Of a stretch of 64,000 bases of DNA, positions 10,060 to 20,170 are shown one piece after another (the stretch's first letter is position 1; every line of letters starts with the position of its first letter). A program made the translations under genes and the position numbers. The notes beneath the pieces were generated by a model, which saw only the letters and a list, made by a program, of their open reading frames with translations, did not search any database and was not told where the DNA came from. The stretch is from Trichomonas vaginalis G3 (lineage: Eukaryota > Parabasalia > Trichomonadida > Trichomonadidae): contig NC_067205.1 of assembly GCF_026262505.1 (NCBI RefSeq), positions 2,418,001 to 2,482,000 of the forward strand, in the 5' to 3' direction.

Positions 10060-10065
10060 ACCGAT
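10060..10065 (+). repeat. Target-site duplication, left copy (ACCGAT)
   Basis: Six bases immediately outside the left end of Polinton C, repeated at 28738-28743. The length is the one typical for Polinton integrases. Confidence 0.9.
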
Positions 10066-10389
10066 AGTAGTATATATGTGCGGGTTTTGTGACTTTTTTT
10101 GTAAACGTAAGAATTCATACAATATAGAACGATTTTGTATCATTTTTTTTAACATATGAAGTAAAAAATGTATGATTCTTACGGTTTTTATTCTTACGTT
10201 TTTGAATAAATCAAGATTTAAAAAATTTTCAAAATTGTAAGACATTTACACTCAGCCCAAACATAAACACATTTTAAAAAATTAACATTAATTTTAAAAT
10301 AATTTTTTTATCTTTTATAAAAGAAGCTATATATATAGATGATGTCAGATATTCCGCGATTAATTAAACATTGTTGAATAACTGAATGG
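10066..10389 (+). repeat. Left terminal inverted repeat of Polinton C
   Basis: Matches the complement of 28412-28737 from the outer AGTAGTATATATG to the inner ACTGAATGG. A frame crossing it (10039-10245) is a by-product of the repeat. Confidence 0.95.
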
Positions 10390-10456
10390 GTTAAACTTCT
10401 TACGAAAAATTAAAACTTAGTTATGTTTATTATTTTATTTTTTTATTTTGTATGAA

Positions 10457-10765
10457 ATGAGTGTCAAGACTAACGACGTTAAAAAATTAGGATTCACAAA
10501 CAGGGAAATAAAGGATATATTAGAGGAGGCGGGTTATGAGGTTGATAAATATTATTTAAGAAATTGTCAAAAATTCGCGGAGTTTTTAAATGAGTTTGAT
10601 TATGATGGAAAAATGAATAAAGATGATGTTATAAATTTCTTATATCCCACATCTAAAGAAGAAAAACCTAAAGAACCTGATGTTTTCCCTGAATATTATG
10701 AAGAACGAATTAAAGATGATGAATACGATGAAATTGAAAGACTGGAAAAAAATAAGATGAAATAG
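10457..10765 (+). CDS. Hypothetical protein at left end of Polinton C, about 102 residues
   Basis: First gene inside the left end. The start MSVKTNDVKKL at 10457 is preferred over an ATG nine bases upstream because a T-rich stretch (TTATTTTTTTATTTTGTATGAA) immediately precedes it. The N-terminal 65 residues look like a small helical fold (GFTNREIKDILEEAGYEVD). The tail is lysine/glutamate-rich and disordered (EEKPKEPDVFPEYYEE). No family is recognised. Its position before the polymerase could fit an early replication protein, but nothing in the sequence proves it. Confidence 0.5.
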   Translation: MSVKTNDVKKLGFTNREIKDILEEAGYEVDKYYLRNCQKFAEFLNEFDYDGKMNKDDVINFLYPTSKEEKPKEPDVFPEYYEERIKDDEYDEIERLEKNKMK

Positions 10766-10824
10766 ATGAAAAAATAAAGAGATGAAATAGATGAAAAAAT
10801 TAAGAAAATGAAGTAGAGGGTTTA

Positions 10825-11568
10825 ATGAATATCCCAGCTTCAGAATCAGCAGTTCAGAAATCTCATGAAGAAAGATATAAAAATTATGTCTCAGAATCAA
10901 CACAAAATTTATTAGATGGTGAAATAGACGAAACACTTTCAGAAGAAGGTACTAAATTTATTCGTAAACATAAGTTACAATTTATTGATAATGAAGAATA
11001 CCCTTGTATCTTACTTTCACCCCCTCTCGATTCTGAGAAATTCAAAAAAGCTCTTAAAAACGTGACATATGCAACTAATACGATTAAGAAAGAAGATCAT
11101 GATATTTACACAAATTATTATTTAAATAAATGCACAGGTGTTGATAAAGTTTTTGATTTATTAGATAAAATATCAAAAGAAACCATTGGAACATATAAAA
11201 TTTTATGTGATTGCGGTTTCATTGTTGAAGATACTAATAATGTTTCATATGAAAGAACAGCACCGAAGGAAGACGAAGTTGAAAGGTCTATACCATTCGT
11301 TATTAAGAATATAAAAGATATGAAAACTTATAAACATTATATTTATTCATTTATTTCAGAAAAAATGGAAGCAACCCATAAAACATCTTCTCATCATTTT
11401 ATAGCTATTCATACATTCCTTTTCAAAGTTGTGAAATTAAATAAGACAGGAATTAGATTTAATGTATCAGGGTACGCATTCTTGAGTAAATTAAAATGTA
11501 TCCGTCACGTTGCAGATGATAAAAATTTATGTGTTCTTAATTCATTTTACGGACTTAAAAAAAAATAA
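10825..11568 (+). CDS. Hypothetical protein upstream of the polymerase, 247 residues
   Basis: A 247-codon frame starting MNIPASESAVQKSH and ending 37 bases before the polymerase ATG, same strand. It is a soluble mixed alpha/beta protein with no membrane span. Features are an aliphatic stretch (YPCILLSPPLDSEKFKKAL), a two-cysteine motif (LCDCGF) and a basic C-terminus (YGLKKK). In protein-primed systems the terminal protein is often encoded next to or fused before the polymerase, so this is a candidate, but only by position. No family motif is recognised. Confidence 0.5.
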   Translation: MNIPASESAVQKSHEERYKNYVSESTQNLLDGEIDETLSEEGTKFIRKHKLQFIDNEEYPCILLSPPLDSEKFKKALKNVTYATNTIKKEDHDIYTNYYLNKCTGVDKVFDLLDKISKETIGTYKILCDCGFIVEDTNNVSYERTAPKEDEVERSIPFVIKNIKDMKTYKHYIYSFISEKMEATHKTSSHHFIAIHTFLFKVVKLNKTGIRFNVSGYAFLSKLKCIRHVADDKNLCVLNSFYGLKKK

Positions 11569-11605
11569 ACTTTATTTTTATTTTTTAATTTTTATTCTTA
11601 CATAA

Positions 11606-14600
11606 ATGAACAAAAACGGAACAGCTAAAATGAATGATAATCAAATTAGAGCAGAAGGTAGAAGGTTATTTAAACGCTTCTATAACATTCCTGATGGTAT
11701 TAATCCTAAAACTCGTAGAAGCTATTTAAATGAAGCAATAGATGCATATGAAGGGTTTGACATTTCATCAGAAAGTGAGAGATTAGCGAGAATGTTAAAT
11801 GTTAATATTGATTTCTATTATTGTGATCCTCAACCAGAAGACGTGGACATAAATAAGGTAGACTTTCCATTAGTGGAATCAATAATGATAGATCCAGAAT
11901 TTGAAACAGTAAATATTTTATTAACACAGAGTCCATGTGGAAAACTTCACGCTGACAGAATAACAGACGTTGAAGCACTCACCGGCTATAAAGTTTGTCC
12001 ATATTGTAAAGAAGAAGTTTATTCTATCCGTGATGATCCAGAAAGGAAAAACCAAAGAAGATTTTTAAAGCATTGTGAGAAATGTAAAGAAAATAATGGG
12101 AGATTAATTCAAGACGTTCAATTGCAAAAGACACAGCAACCATATGCACCACATATTACGAAACAGAAGATATATCAGTGGTTATTAGCTCACAATTTGC
12201 AGAAATATTATAAACCGACAAGATATTATATTACTTTTGACTTTGAAACATTAGAGACTAAAGAAGAATTACAACTTTCTGAGTGTGCAACTTTGAACGC
12301 TTACTTAAAACCATTCATGGTATCATCAGCGGTTAAATTAAACGATAAAACATATACGAGGAATTTTTGCTTAACTTCGAGTGATTCTTTTATTTCTGAT
12401 TGGATTGAGTTTTTATTTTCAACCTGTTCATTAGTTGCTAAATCAAATATGAGTCAATACAATGAATTATTGAAGCCGCAAACAGTGGGGACTTTGTCTC
12501 ATACATTAAATGAAAAACAGAAGGAAGCATTTAAAGAACTTCTAGATGAGGAATTCAATAAAGTGAATATCATAGGTTTTAATTCGGGAAAGTTTGATTT
12601 AAATTTAATTCTTCGTGATTTAAACACTGCAAAATGGAAAATAAAATCAATGCTGGGTTCATCTTCACAATTTAAGCAAATCATTGTAAAGAAAACAAAC
12701 GTTCCATATGAATTAAGATTTATTGACATCAGAAATTATATAGCGGGTGGGACATTAGACCAATTCACTCAAGATTTCGGAAACAATAAATCACGTGTTA
12801 AATCCTTTTTCCCTTATCAATTCATCACGTGGGAAAATTACGAAGAAGAATTATATAAAGTGGAACCATTCACTCAAGATTCATTTTATTCAGCATTAAC
12901 TCAAGAAACTATATCAGATAGTGATTATCAAATATATCTCAATGATGCTAAAAACTTTAAGAATAGATTAGAATATTTTATTCATTATTGCAATAAAGAT
13001 GTTGAAATTATGATTGACCCAATTGATAAAATTATTGAAGAAACATTTGTTTATAAAATTGACATGCTTCATAATCTTTCTTTATCATCGAATGCTTCAA
13101 TGATTCGTTACGCTTTAGCATATAAAGACTTTAATCCTAATGAAAAATATCCTGAGGAAAAGATAGAATCAAGTTTTGAATTAACGAAAAAGTATTGGAA
13201 ATATAAAATTGAATCATATAAGAAACAAGATGAAAAAGCAGAAAGAGATACTAAAAATAATGTTTTAATGGATGATTTTCAATACTATCATGATTTAATC
13301 CTTTCATCTAAATGCAAAATGTGTGGTAAAGCGTTTACATATGCAAATAAACCAACATTGGATAGAATCGATAATGAAAAACCACATACCAAAGAAAATT
13401 GTCAGTTAATGTGTTGTTATTGCAATGTCGTAAAATCAAATAAAGATGAAGATGTTCAACGTTTAAGAATCAATTTAAGAAATTATGCATTAAAAAATAA
13501 TTTACCAATGACTTTAGATTCAGTTGAAGCTTATCACATTCTCCGTAATGGAATTACTGGTGGTCTATCAAATGTTCAACATAGAGTAAATCTTAAAGGA
13601 ATCACGCACATTAATAAACTTTCATATAGTCCAGAAACTAAAACTGTATCTAATGAGGACACTTCCAACATCATGACTCATTTCGTTGGTGTTGATTTTA
13701 ATTCATTATATCCTTCATCATTTTCATCTAATCCTCATGATTTCATTCAATATACTGACCATAAAATGTATATGCCGGGAAGATTGAATGGTGTTAGCAT
13801 TTGTGATACAGCAACAAAGAAAGCAAAAGCACTGGGAATTATTAGAAAGAAAAATACTTTATTCGTGGCTGAAGTAAAGGGTCACATTGATGAAAAATAC
13901 ATTAATGATTACATAAACTTTTTACCGATAATAAGAAACTTAGATATTATCACAGATGAAAAAACAATTGGCAGTTTTATGTATAATTACATGAAATCAA
14001 ACAATTTACCAGTTGACCAGAAACAAAGAAAATTAACTCAGTTAGCATCAACACACAACCAATATCAACCATTTTCTTCTTATTATCTATGGTATCTAAT
14101 CGACAGATTTCATTTTATCATCGATGATATTCAATCAATTTTAACATTTACTAAAAACACTTGTTTTAATGAATTTGCGAACGAATTTATGAATGAAAGA
14201 CAAAAGGCTGAATTAGAAGGAAATAAAGGAAAAAGTTTATTTGCAAGATTTCACTTAATGGATCATATGGTTACGATGCAATGAATACACAAAATTACAC
14301 AAAGACTAAAATAATGAATGCACAGAAGGCACGCGTTGCATGTATGTCAAATAAGTTTAAAAACATAAGAGAAATAGGTGAAGATACATATCAAGTGATG
14401 CTTAAAGATAGATTTTATAGATGTGATACATGTTTACAAGAGGCATTCTTCACTTTAGATAATGCTAAATACTGGTATTTGGTTTTCATTTATGATTTTA
14501 TGTATAAATGCATGGATGTTAATCGTTTTCATTTCATTGAAGGTGATACTGATTCATCTTATTGGGCAATCGCTGGCGATCCAAATCTTCCTAACACTCA

Positions 14601-15071
14601 AGCATTTCAGGCGATTATAACCGATAAACAATTTTATGATAAAAACATTTTCAAATTCGCACCTTTGATTTCTTCTGTTTTGATGAGAAATTTAAACCTA
14701 AATTAAAGAATAAAACTGAGGAAAAAGCACATGAGAAGAAGTTATTGGGTTTAGCAATTGAGAAACAAGGTGATAACATGGTTGCTTTATGTCCTAAGTG
14801 TTATACATCATTCAACGGTTCAATTGATGGAAGTGATTTTAAAAAGATTGCACAAAAAATGAAAGGAGTTAGTTTACAACAAAATAAACAATTAACACCT
14901 AAAAATTATTTGGATATAATAAATGATAAAGTGATATTTGATGGTCAGAATATTAATTTACAACTTAAAAACGGATTAATGACTCGCTTAACAATCGGTA
15001 AGACTGCATTAACAGGAGCACACACTAAGGCTGTATGTTGTGAAAATGGATGTTGTATGCCATTTATTTAA
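11606..15071 (+). pseudogene. polB: Protein-primed family B DNA polymerase (broken, few breaks)
   Basis: Replicative polymerase region of Polinton C. Domains in order: an N-terminal Cys/His zinc-type segment (CPYC ... HCEKC, about residues 130-155); the 3-5 exonuclease with FDFETLE (about 210), NSGKFD and YCNKD; an HNH-like zinc segment (CKMC ... LDRIDN ... CCYCNVVKSNK, about 570-615); the palm with DFNSLYPSS (motif A, about 697-705); and further on GDTDSSYW (motif C). The motif set is that of Polinton polymerases that use a terminal protein as primer. The gene starts after a T-rich promoter-like stretch at 11574-11605. It carries about two or three breaks and is taken as a fossil copy. Confidence 0.9.
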
Positions 15072-15195
15072 TACAATTTAAAATTTTATTTTTAATGAAA
15101 TGCCACAGAAGAGACAAAAGGAACCGTTAATGATGGTTTTGATTCATGATCAAAGAGGTGGGCACCCTTAAAACATTGATTTTATTTTTATATAA

Positions 15196-15786
15196 ATGGA
15201 TAACACAGATTTAAAAAATTTAATTGATGATTTAGTATTTAATCAAAATTTTCTTAATTATTATGATTTAAAAGCATATCTCCAAAAATATAATAATAAT
15301 ATAACGGGTGATGATATGGAATATTATTATCCATATTATAAAAATGAAATTTTGAAATATCATGATAAAATAATTTCTAAAATTAAAGACAAAATTAAAA
15401 ATAATGAATATATAAAGGGAAAAACTAAATCACAACTTAAACAATTGAAAGATTTCAAAAATAAAGTATTAACAGAAGAAGATATTGATGAATTATATAA
15501 TTTATATAATCCTGAGCCGCAAAAAACAAAGGAACAAAAAACAAAGGTGCAAAACACCCAGGTCCTTCAGACCATAAATGATGCACAAGCTTTAATTTAT
15601 GATTCATTAGTTAAACCATATTCAGCCCGACTTTTAAATGAAGATCAACTTTTGGAATTCATCCTTCAACATAAACTCGAAGCGGGAAAGTATATCAAAC
15701 CTTTATATACAGCATATTTAAAACAAATGAATAGAATACATCCAGAATTAATGAAGGGGAATGAAATCCAAAATCAAAGCAGATAA
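15196..15786 (+). CDS. Hypothetical lysine/asparagine-rich protein, 196 residues, before the integrase
   Basis: The start ATG follows a T-rich stretch (TTTTATTTTTATATAAATG). The N-terminal two thirds is helical and highly charged (KDKIKNNEYIKGKTKSQLK). Then comes a linker with TQVLQTI, and then a compact segment (LLNEDQLLEFILQHKLEAGKY). It lies immediately upstream of the integrase core in the same direction and may be an N-terminal or companion region of that gene. The TQVLQTI linker is encoded by 21 bases that recur in the fibre gene (21699-21719). Confidence 0.5.
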   Translation: MDNTDLKNLIDDLVFNQNFLNYYDLKAYLQKYNNNITGDDMEYYYPYYKNEILKYHDKIISKIKDKIKNNEYIKGKTKSQLKQLKDFKNKVLTEEDIDELYNLYNPEPQKTKEQKTKVQNTQVLQTINDAQALIYDSLVKPYSARLLNEDQLLEFILQHKLEAGKYIKPLYTAYLKQMNRIHPELMKGNEIQNQSR

Positions 15787-15792
15787 AATTAA

Positions 15793-16713
15793 ACCACTTG
15801 CAACACCAAAACCTCCAACGTAGTACCTCCTCCTCCTTCAGTTAATCCTTCATCATTCACTTTATTATATCCATTTCAAACATTTAAGAAGCAAAAAGAT
15901 TTTAAAAAGGATTTCAAGATATTAAATAAACCAATTGACCCAAAAATTCAACCGTTAAAGGAAAAATTTAGTCGCCCTTCATTTGCTCCATATCCATATT
16001 CATACGAAATTGATCATCTGGAATATTCAAAAGGAAACGTTACTTATTTATTTGCCATTAACATTAACACTAGATATTTATATTGCATTCCAGTGAAAGG
16101 GAAAACAGAACAGGAAACAAGAAGAGCTATTCAATACTTACTAGATCATGAAAGAGTAGATAATATCAGGGGTGATGGTGATAAAGGATTTCAGGCAGCT
16201 ATGACTCATTATTTCCCACAAATTAATTTTTTCTTTTCATCCTCTCCATATACGTTTCATAATAAAATAGTTGATGCGGTAATGAGAACTCTTAGAGATG
16301 CGTTAGGGGTTAACGGTCAGATATACTGGGATGGAAATCATGACTCCATCATACAACAGTTAGTATATTATTACAATAATACATGGCATAGAACTATAAA
16401 CATGAAACCAGTGGAAATGAAAAATGATATTTCAAAAGAATGGGAATATATTAGAAAGCAAATGGAAAGGTTGAATGATGTTAAACGTGAACAAATTAAT
16501 TCGGGGCTCATGAATTTTAAACAAGGGGATAAAGTTTTGATTCATCTCGATTATGGAAAAACTGATAAATCAATGACAAAAAGAAGACGAAGATTTGACA
16601 CAATAGCTGAATTTGTTAGATATATTAACGGCAATGCATTAGTTGAAGTTGACAATAAATTAATAGAAATTCCGATTTATTTTATTACTCCATTATATTT
16701 AAATAATATTTAA
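15793..16713 (+). pseudogene. int: Retroviral-type (RVE) integrase region of Polinton C
   Basis: Encodes the integrase that joins Polinton ends to host DNA. Visible are the catalytic core beginning YEIDHLEYSKGNVTYLFAI, the second acidic block IRGDGDKGFQA, the HNKIVDAVMRTLRDAL helix, WHRTINMKPVEM, and a C-terminal SH3/chromo-like tail rich in basic residues (TDKSMTKRRRRFDT, then PIYFITPLYL). Order and spacing fit Polinton integrases. There is no clear start codon at the beginning of this open stretch, so the region is treated as a gene whose 5-prime part is uncertain or broken. There is no reverse transcriptase nearby, which argues against a retroelement. Confidence 0.8.
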
Positions 16714-16733
16714 TTTTTTTTATTTCGTAAGAA

Positions 16734-17018
16734 ATGAGTGACAACGAAGCAGTCAAGAGTCCAGACAATGAATATAAAAAGAAACTAAACAGAATTAAAT
16801 CAAAAATATGCTATTACAAAAAGAAGCCAATGCGGTGGGGTTGAAAACATAAAACTAATGAACTGAAAACGAAATAAGAAATAATCGAAAAATTAGAAAC
16901 TTACCGTTCAATCCTTAAACTGAGTGAAGCAAAAATAAAAGAATTTAATAGAATAAATAAATTGATTGGAAGAGATGAATTTAATAAAGATGAATTTTTA
17001 AACTCAATCCAAATTTAA
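16734..17018 (+). other. Remnant or very small coding stretch after the integrase
   Basis: A promoter-like T-rich stretch and an ATG (MSDNEAVKSPDNEYKKKLNR) lie 20 bases after the integrase stop. The rest of the region keeps coding character (for example LKLSEAKIKEFNRINKLIG near its end) but does not form one clear frame. It is probably a small charged coiled-coil protein, now decayed. Function unknown. Confidence 0.3.
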
Positions 17019-17179
17019 TTTTTATTCCTCTTTGACAACATCTCTCTTTCCATCATTACTGCATAACCGCATTTTCTCAATTTTAGTGGTTTGTTATTTT
17101 TAACATGTTCTCGCATCATTTTTATCGTTTCCTCCCTTGTTATGATTCGTGGTAAATTTTGAGCTTGTGGGGTATCCAT
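17015..17179 (-). CDS. Small basic protein, 54 residues
   Basis: A minus-strand frame starting MDTPQAQNLPRIITREETIK and ending KRNKN. It is basic (LKLRKCGYAVMMEREM) and overlaps the end of the preceding rightward stretch by a few bases. It lies just outside the iteron-bearing inverted repeat next to the primase-helicase. No family is recognised; a small DNA-binding or regulatory protein would fit the composition, as inference. Confidence 0.4.
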   Translation of the reverse strand: MDTPQAQNLPRIITREETIKMMREHVKNNKPLKLRKCGYAVMMEREMLSKRNKN

Positions 17180-17253
17180 TTATGATAAAAATAAAAATTT
17201 AAATTATGCCGTTCTAAAGTTTGTGACAACATGACATTTTGACAACATCATGG

Positions 17254-17381
17254 GTTATTCGATAATTAATTATTTTTGAAGAACTGAAGGGGTCACCAGG
17301 TCACCAGGTCACCAGGTCATTTAACTTCTCTGAAAAAATGTGACAACATGACATTTTGACAACATCACAGGAGGAAGGCAA
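17254..17381 (+). repeat. Iteron module, left copy, flanking the primase-helicase gene
   Basis: Contains a run of GGTCACCA units in tandem (17290-17319), then TGTGACAACATGACATTTTG. The complement occurs downstream of the start of the primase-helicase gene at 19891-20018, with a second, shorter copy at 19789-19882. The gene at 17402-19714 is therefore bracketed by inverted copies. Tandem 8-base direct repeats beside a replication initiator gene resemble iterons of replication origins; a promoter or autoregulatory site is the alternative. Confidence 0.75.
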
Positions 17382-17401
17382 AAATAAATTCCAGTCATAC
17401 T

Positions 17402-19714
17402 TTATAAAGCTTCATTCACAGGTATTTCATCGTCAGTAAATGATTCCTCATTATCGTTTGGTTCAATTTGTTTATATAATCCTTTCATTTCTTCTTTCAA
17501 AACATAATACCATGTTTGTTTACCATCTATTTTTCTTTGTTTCCTTTCACATTTATCCTTAATGCTCATTTGAAAGTTTTTGTCTTTCATGTCTGATGGT
17601 TTGCAGAATAGAGCATTTTTACACGTCATACCTGCACATAATTCATCATAATGTGTATTTATCCATTCATCTAAAGGATTTGTTGATAATTCAATTAAAT
17701 CTTGTTTGGCTTCAGTCATCGGTATGATTCGTACATTAAATGATGAAAGGTCATATTGCATAAAATATGTTAAAAGGTTATCATAAAATTCCTTAGTGCA
17801 TGAATCCATTAAATTCTTGAAGTAATCAAATTGACCCTTGAATTTACCATTAACTCTTAAAACTACGTATCTTCTGTCTCCAACTTCAATTTTGACAGGG
17901 TAGACGTTATTAGTTACGAAAATGAAGTTTGCAACGTTCTGAGCAGTTCTTCTGGGTTGATTCTTTTCATTAATTCTAATCTCATTATCCGTAATAATTG
18001 ATTTCAAAGCGTTGAAGTTTGCGAGCCTATCTTCACCTACATTCTTGAGTTCATTAAGTACAAGAAACATTTTATTCTCAACTACTGAGTTGAAATTACC
18101 CGTTAGCTCACTTATTTCGGTAATGTTTTTACATGAATAACCAGCGAGAAGTTCAGAAATAATGTCTGTAAATCTGTTTTTACCTGTTCCCTGAAGTCCT
18201 TTCAAAATAATTGCTGTTTCATTCTTGATTCCAGGATGTTGAATCATTGATGCAATCCAGCCGAGAAGGTATTTATACACTTCATCGTTATTATCACAAA
18301 TGGCTTCTTTAATGAAATTCATAAACATCTCAATTTTTGAGTAATCTACTTTTTCGAGAATGTTGTATTTATAACCTTGAAACGTTGAGAAAACATCGGG
18401 GGAATCAGATTTAAAGCAAACACCCTTAACGGTTAATGAAGACAATTGATTTAGTAGTACATCCCATGCTGTTATGGTTTTACCTTCTTCATTAAATAAT
18501 TTAATCATTTTGAGTGACTCTTTCATGTTTGACTGAAGAACAAATGATATTTGATTCATTTTGTCGTGTATGTTGTAATCTTTCTGAATGAAATATTTGT
18601 TTCCACAATCTACAAAACGGATTACACGTGATAAATCCTCAATTACTTCAGAACTGTTTTTATACTGATGATTTTCAGCCTTGCGTCTAATATCTGTTAT
18701 CAAAAACGAGTCATCAAGTTTTATATCAAATGTTATTTTTGGCTTACGTAATAAAGGTAAAACGTATTCATCATAATATTCCTTTTGATATAGTTTTAGA
18801 ATCTTCACTAAAACAAATGGAGAAGTCATTAAATGTGCATATCTACTACGTGCTTTTTCAAAATTACTTTTAGCATTTTCAGTTAAATTGCAGAAGTTAT
18901 AAACGTTATCATATGCTTCATTAATTAAATGATTAGGTAACGAATTAATAGCTTGAAACAGTGTGAACAATGTTATTTCTTTTTCTAAATTCATGTTTCC
19001 ACCGTCATTATGTACTTCAAAATCACTGATGCCATCAACTATGCTTTGAGCTAGTTTATCGTCAATGTTTACATCTTTGTTTTCATTCATGATAGTCTTT
19101 ATTTCTTCATTCTTTTGTTCAACTCTTACCTTAATATTCAAATCATTTAATATATCATTCACTGTTCTAGTTAATGTTGAATCGTAACTTCCACGAATGA
19201 ATGAGTATGTTTTGATTGGTTCTGTTGCATTCTTGTGAACTCTTGAATCAGCCATAACCACTAATGAACGCTTTGAATCATTCATAGAAGTCATTATGTC
19301 AATATCATAATCATTGCAAGAATAACATTTAATCATTCTGTTCGAGGTTGAATAGAAGAAATTAGTGTTGCAATAAATGTGAAGACCTCCTGATGCGGTT
19401 TTAACGATAACATCTTTATCCGAAAGTTTTGATAAAATGTCTTTTCTAACTGTTTCTTTAAGTTCATCATTGTATGATTTATTGATATCAACATCTATAA
19501 TCGTTAAATTTGAAATTTTATTTACTAATAAAGCTGTACCAGTTTTCCTTCCTCTTCCTCCATCGTGTTTGAGGTAGTTATGTAAATCAATCTTGTTTTC
19601 ACCAATTCTTTCGTTGAGGGTTTTAGTTTCTGCCACAACTAATTCCTCAGCTAATGAATCAATAACTTTTCCATCAGAAACGATAAAGTTGCTGTTGTTG
19701 TTTGTTGCTGTCAT
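17402..19714 (-). CDS. Primase-polymerase/SF3 helicase (D5-type), 770 residues
   Basis: A whole two-domain replication protein of Polinton C. The N-terminal archaeo-eukaryotic primase (prim-pol) domain has TIIDVDIN (metal-binding DxD, near residue 74) and TASGGLHIYC (near 107). The C-terminal superfamily 3 helicase has Walker A GLQGTGKN (near 505), an acidic Walker B region MFLVLNELKN, and the sensor FIFVTNN followed by GDRRYVVLR. The protein is expected to unwind and prime the element DNA. The ATG follows a T-rich stretch ending TATATAAATG. The B elements carry a close helicase homologue (57777-58965) with no prim-pol domain visible in front of it. Confidence 0.92.
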   Translation of the reverse strand: MTATNNNSNFIVSDGKVIDSLAEELVVAETKTLNERIGENKIDLHNYLKHDGGRGRKTGTALLVNKISNLTIIDVDINKSYNDELKETVRKDILSKLSDKDVIVKTASGGLHIYCNTNFFYSTSNRMIKCYSCNDYDIDIMTSMNDSKRSLVVMADSRVHKNATEPIKTYSFIRGSYDSTLTRTVNDILNDLNIKVRVEQKNEEIKTIMNENKDVNIDDKLAQSIVDGISDFEVHNDGGNMNLEKEITLFTLFQAINSLPNHLINEAYDNVYNFCNLTENAKSNFEKARSRYAHLMTSPFVLVKILKLYQKEYYDEYVLPLLRKPKITFDIKLDDSFLITDIRRKAENHQYKNSSEVIEDLSRVIRFVDCGNKYFIQKDYNIHDKMNQISFVLQSNMKESLKMIKLFNEEGKTITAWDVLLNQLSSLTVKGVCFKSDSPDVFSTFQGYKYNILEKVDYSKIEMFMNFIKEAICDNNDEVYKYLLGWIASMIQHPGIKNETAIILKGLQGTGKNRFTDIISELLAGYSCKNITEISELTGNFNSVVENKMFLVLNELKNVGEDRLANFNALKSIITDNEIRINEKNQPRRTAQNVANFIFVTNNVYPVKIEVGDRRYVVLRVNGKFKGQFDYFKNLMDSCTKEFYDNLLTYFMQYDLSSFNVRIIPMTEAKQDLIELSTNPLDEWINTHYDELCAGMTCKNALFCKPSDMKDKNFQMSIKDKCERKQRKIDGKQTWYYVLKEEMKGLYKQIEPNDNEESFTDDEIPVNEAL

Positions 19715-19740
19715 TTATATAGGAATAAAAAAATAAAAAT
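19715..19740 (-). promoter_or_regulatory. T-rich element promoter motif before the primase-helicase
   Basis: On the minus strand the start codon is preceded by TTTTTATTCCTATATAA. Similar TTTTTATT-N(4-8)-TAA-ATG arrangements stand before most genes of C and of A/B, within about 20 bases of the start codon, so it is probably a core promoter or initiator of the elements. Confidence 0.5.
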
Positions 19741-19788
19741 AATTTTAAAACTAACTTTATTTTTGGACTACATCAAATTTTCGTAAAT

Positions 19789-20018
19789 GTTGTCAAAATG
19801 TCATGTTGTCACATTTTTTCAGAGAAGATAAATGACCTGGTGACCTGGTGACCTGGTGACCCCTTCAGTTCTTCAAAAATAAGTCATAACTGCCTTCCTC
19901 CTGTGATGTTGTCAAAATGTCATGTTGTCACATTTTTTCAGAGAAGTTAAATGACCTGGTGACCTGGTGACCTGGTGACCCCTTCAGTTCTTCAAAAATA
20001 ATTAATTATTGAATAACC
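19789..20018 (-). repeat. Iteron modules, right copies (two in tandem)
   Basis: Two tandem copies, 19789-19882 and 19891-20018, of the left module in inverted orientation, each with CCTGGTGA-type units repeated three times and the TGTTGTCAAAATGTCATG block. They lie just upstream of the primase-helicase start (19714) and between it and the fibre gene. Confidence 0.75.
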
Positions 20019-20170
20019 TAAATCATTTACTCACAATATTTTTGTACAAAACGACCCCAAGCTTTTAACTTCTTTTCTGCAGTTCATCCATTACTTCATT
20101 ACCTAATTAATTACAAACATAAAATATATTTAGTTCATTCGGTAAGCCCAGACCTTTGGGTCAAGCACAT

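Noticed and set aside
10448-10765. EF-hand protein (FDYDGKMNKDDVINFL)
   Set aside because: Only a partial resemblance to one calcium loop; no paired loop and spacing not right.
15793-16713. Retrotransposon or endogenous retrovirus, because of an RVE integrase
   Set aside because: No reverse transcriptase, RNase H or long terminal direct repeats; the surroundings are Polinton genes with 6-bp duplication and inverted ends.
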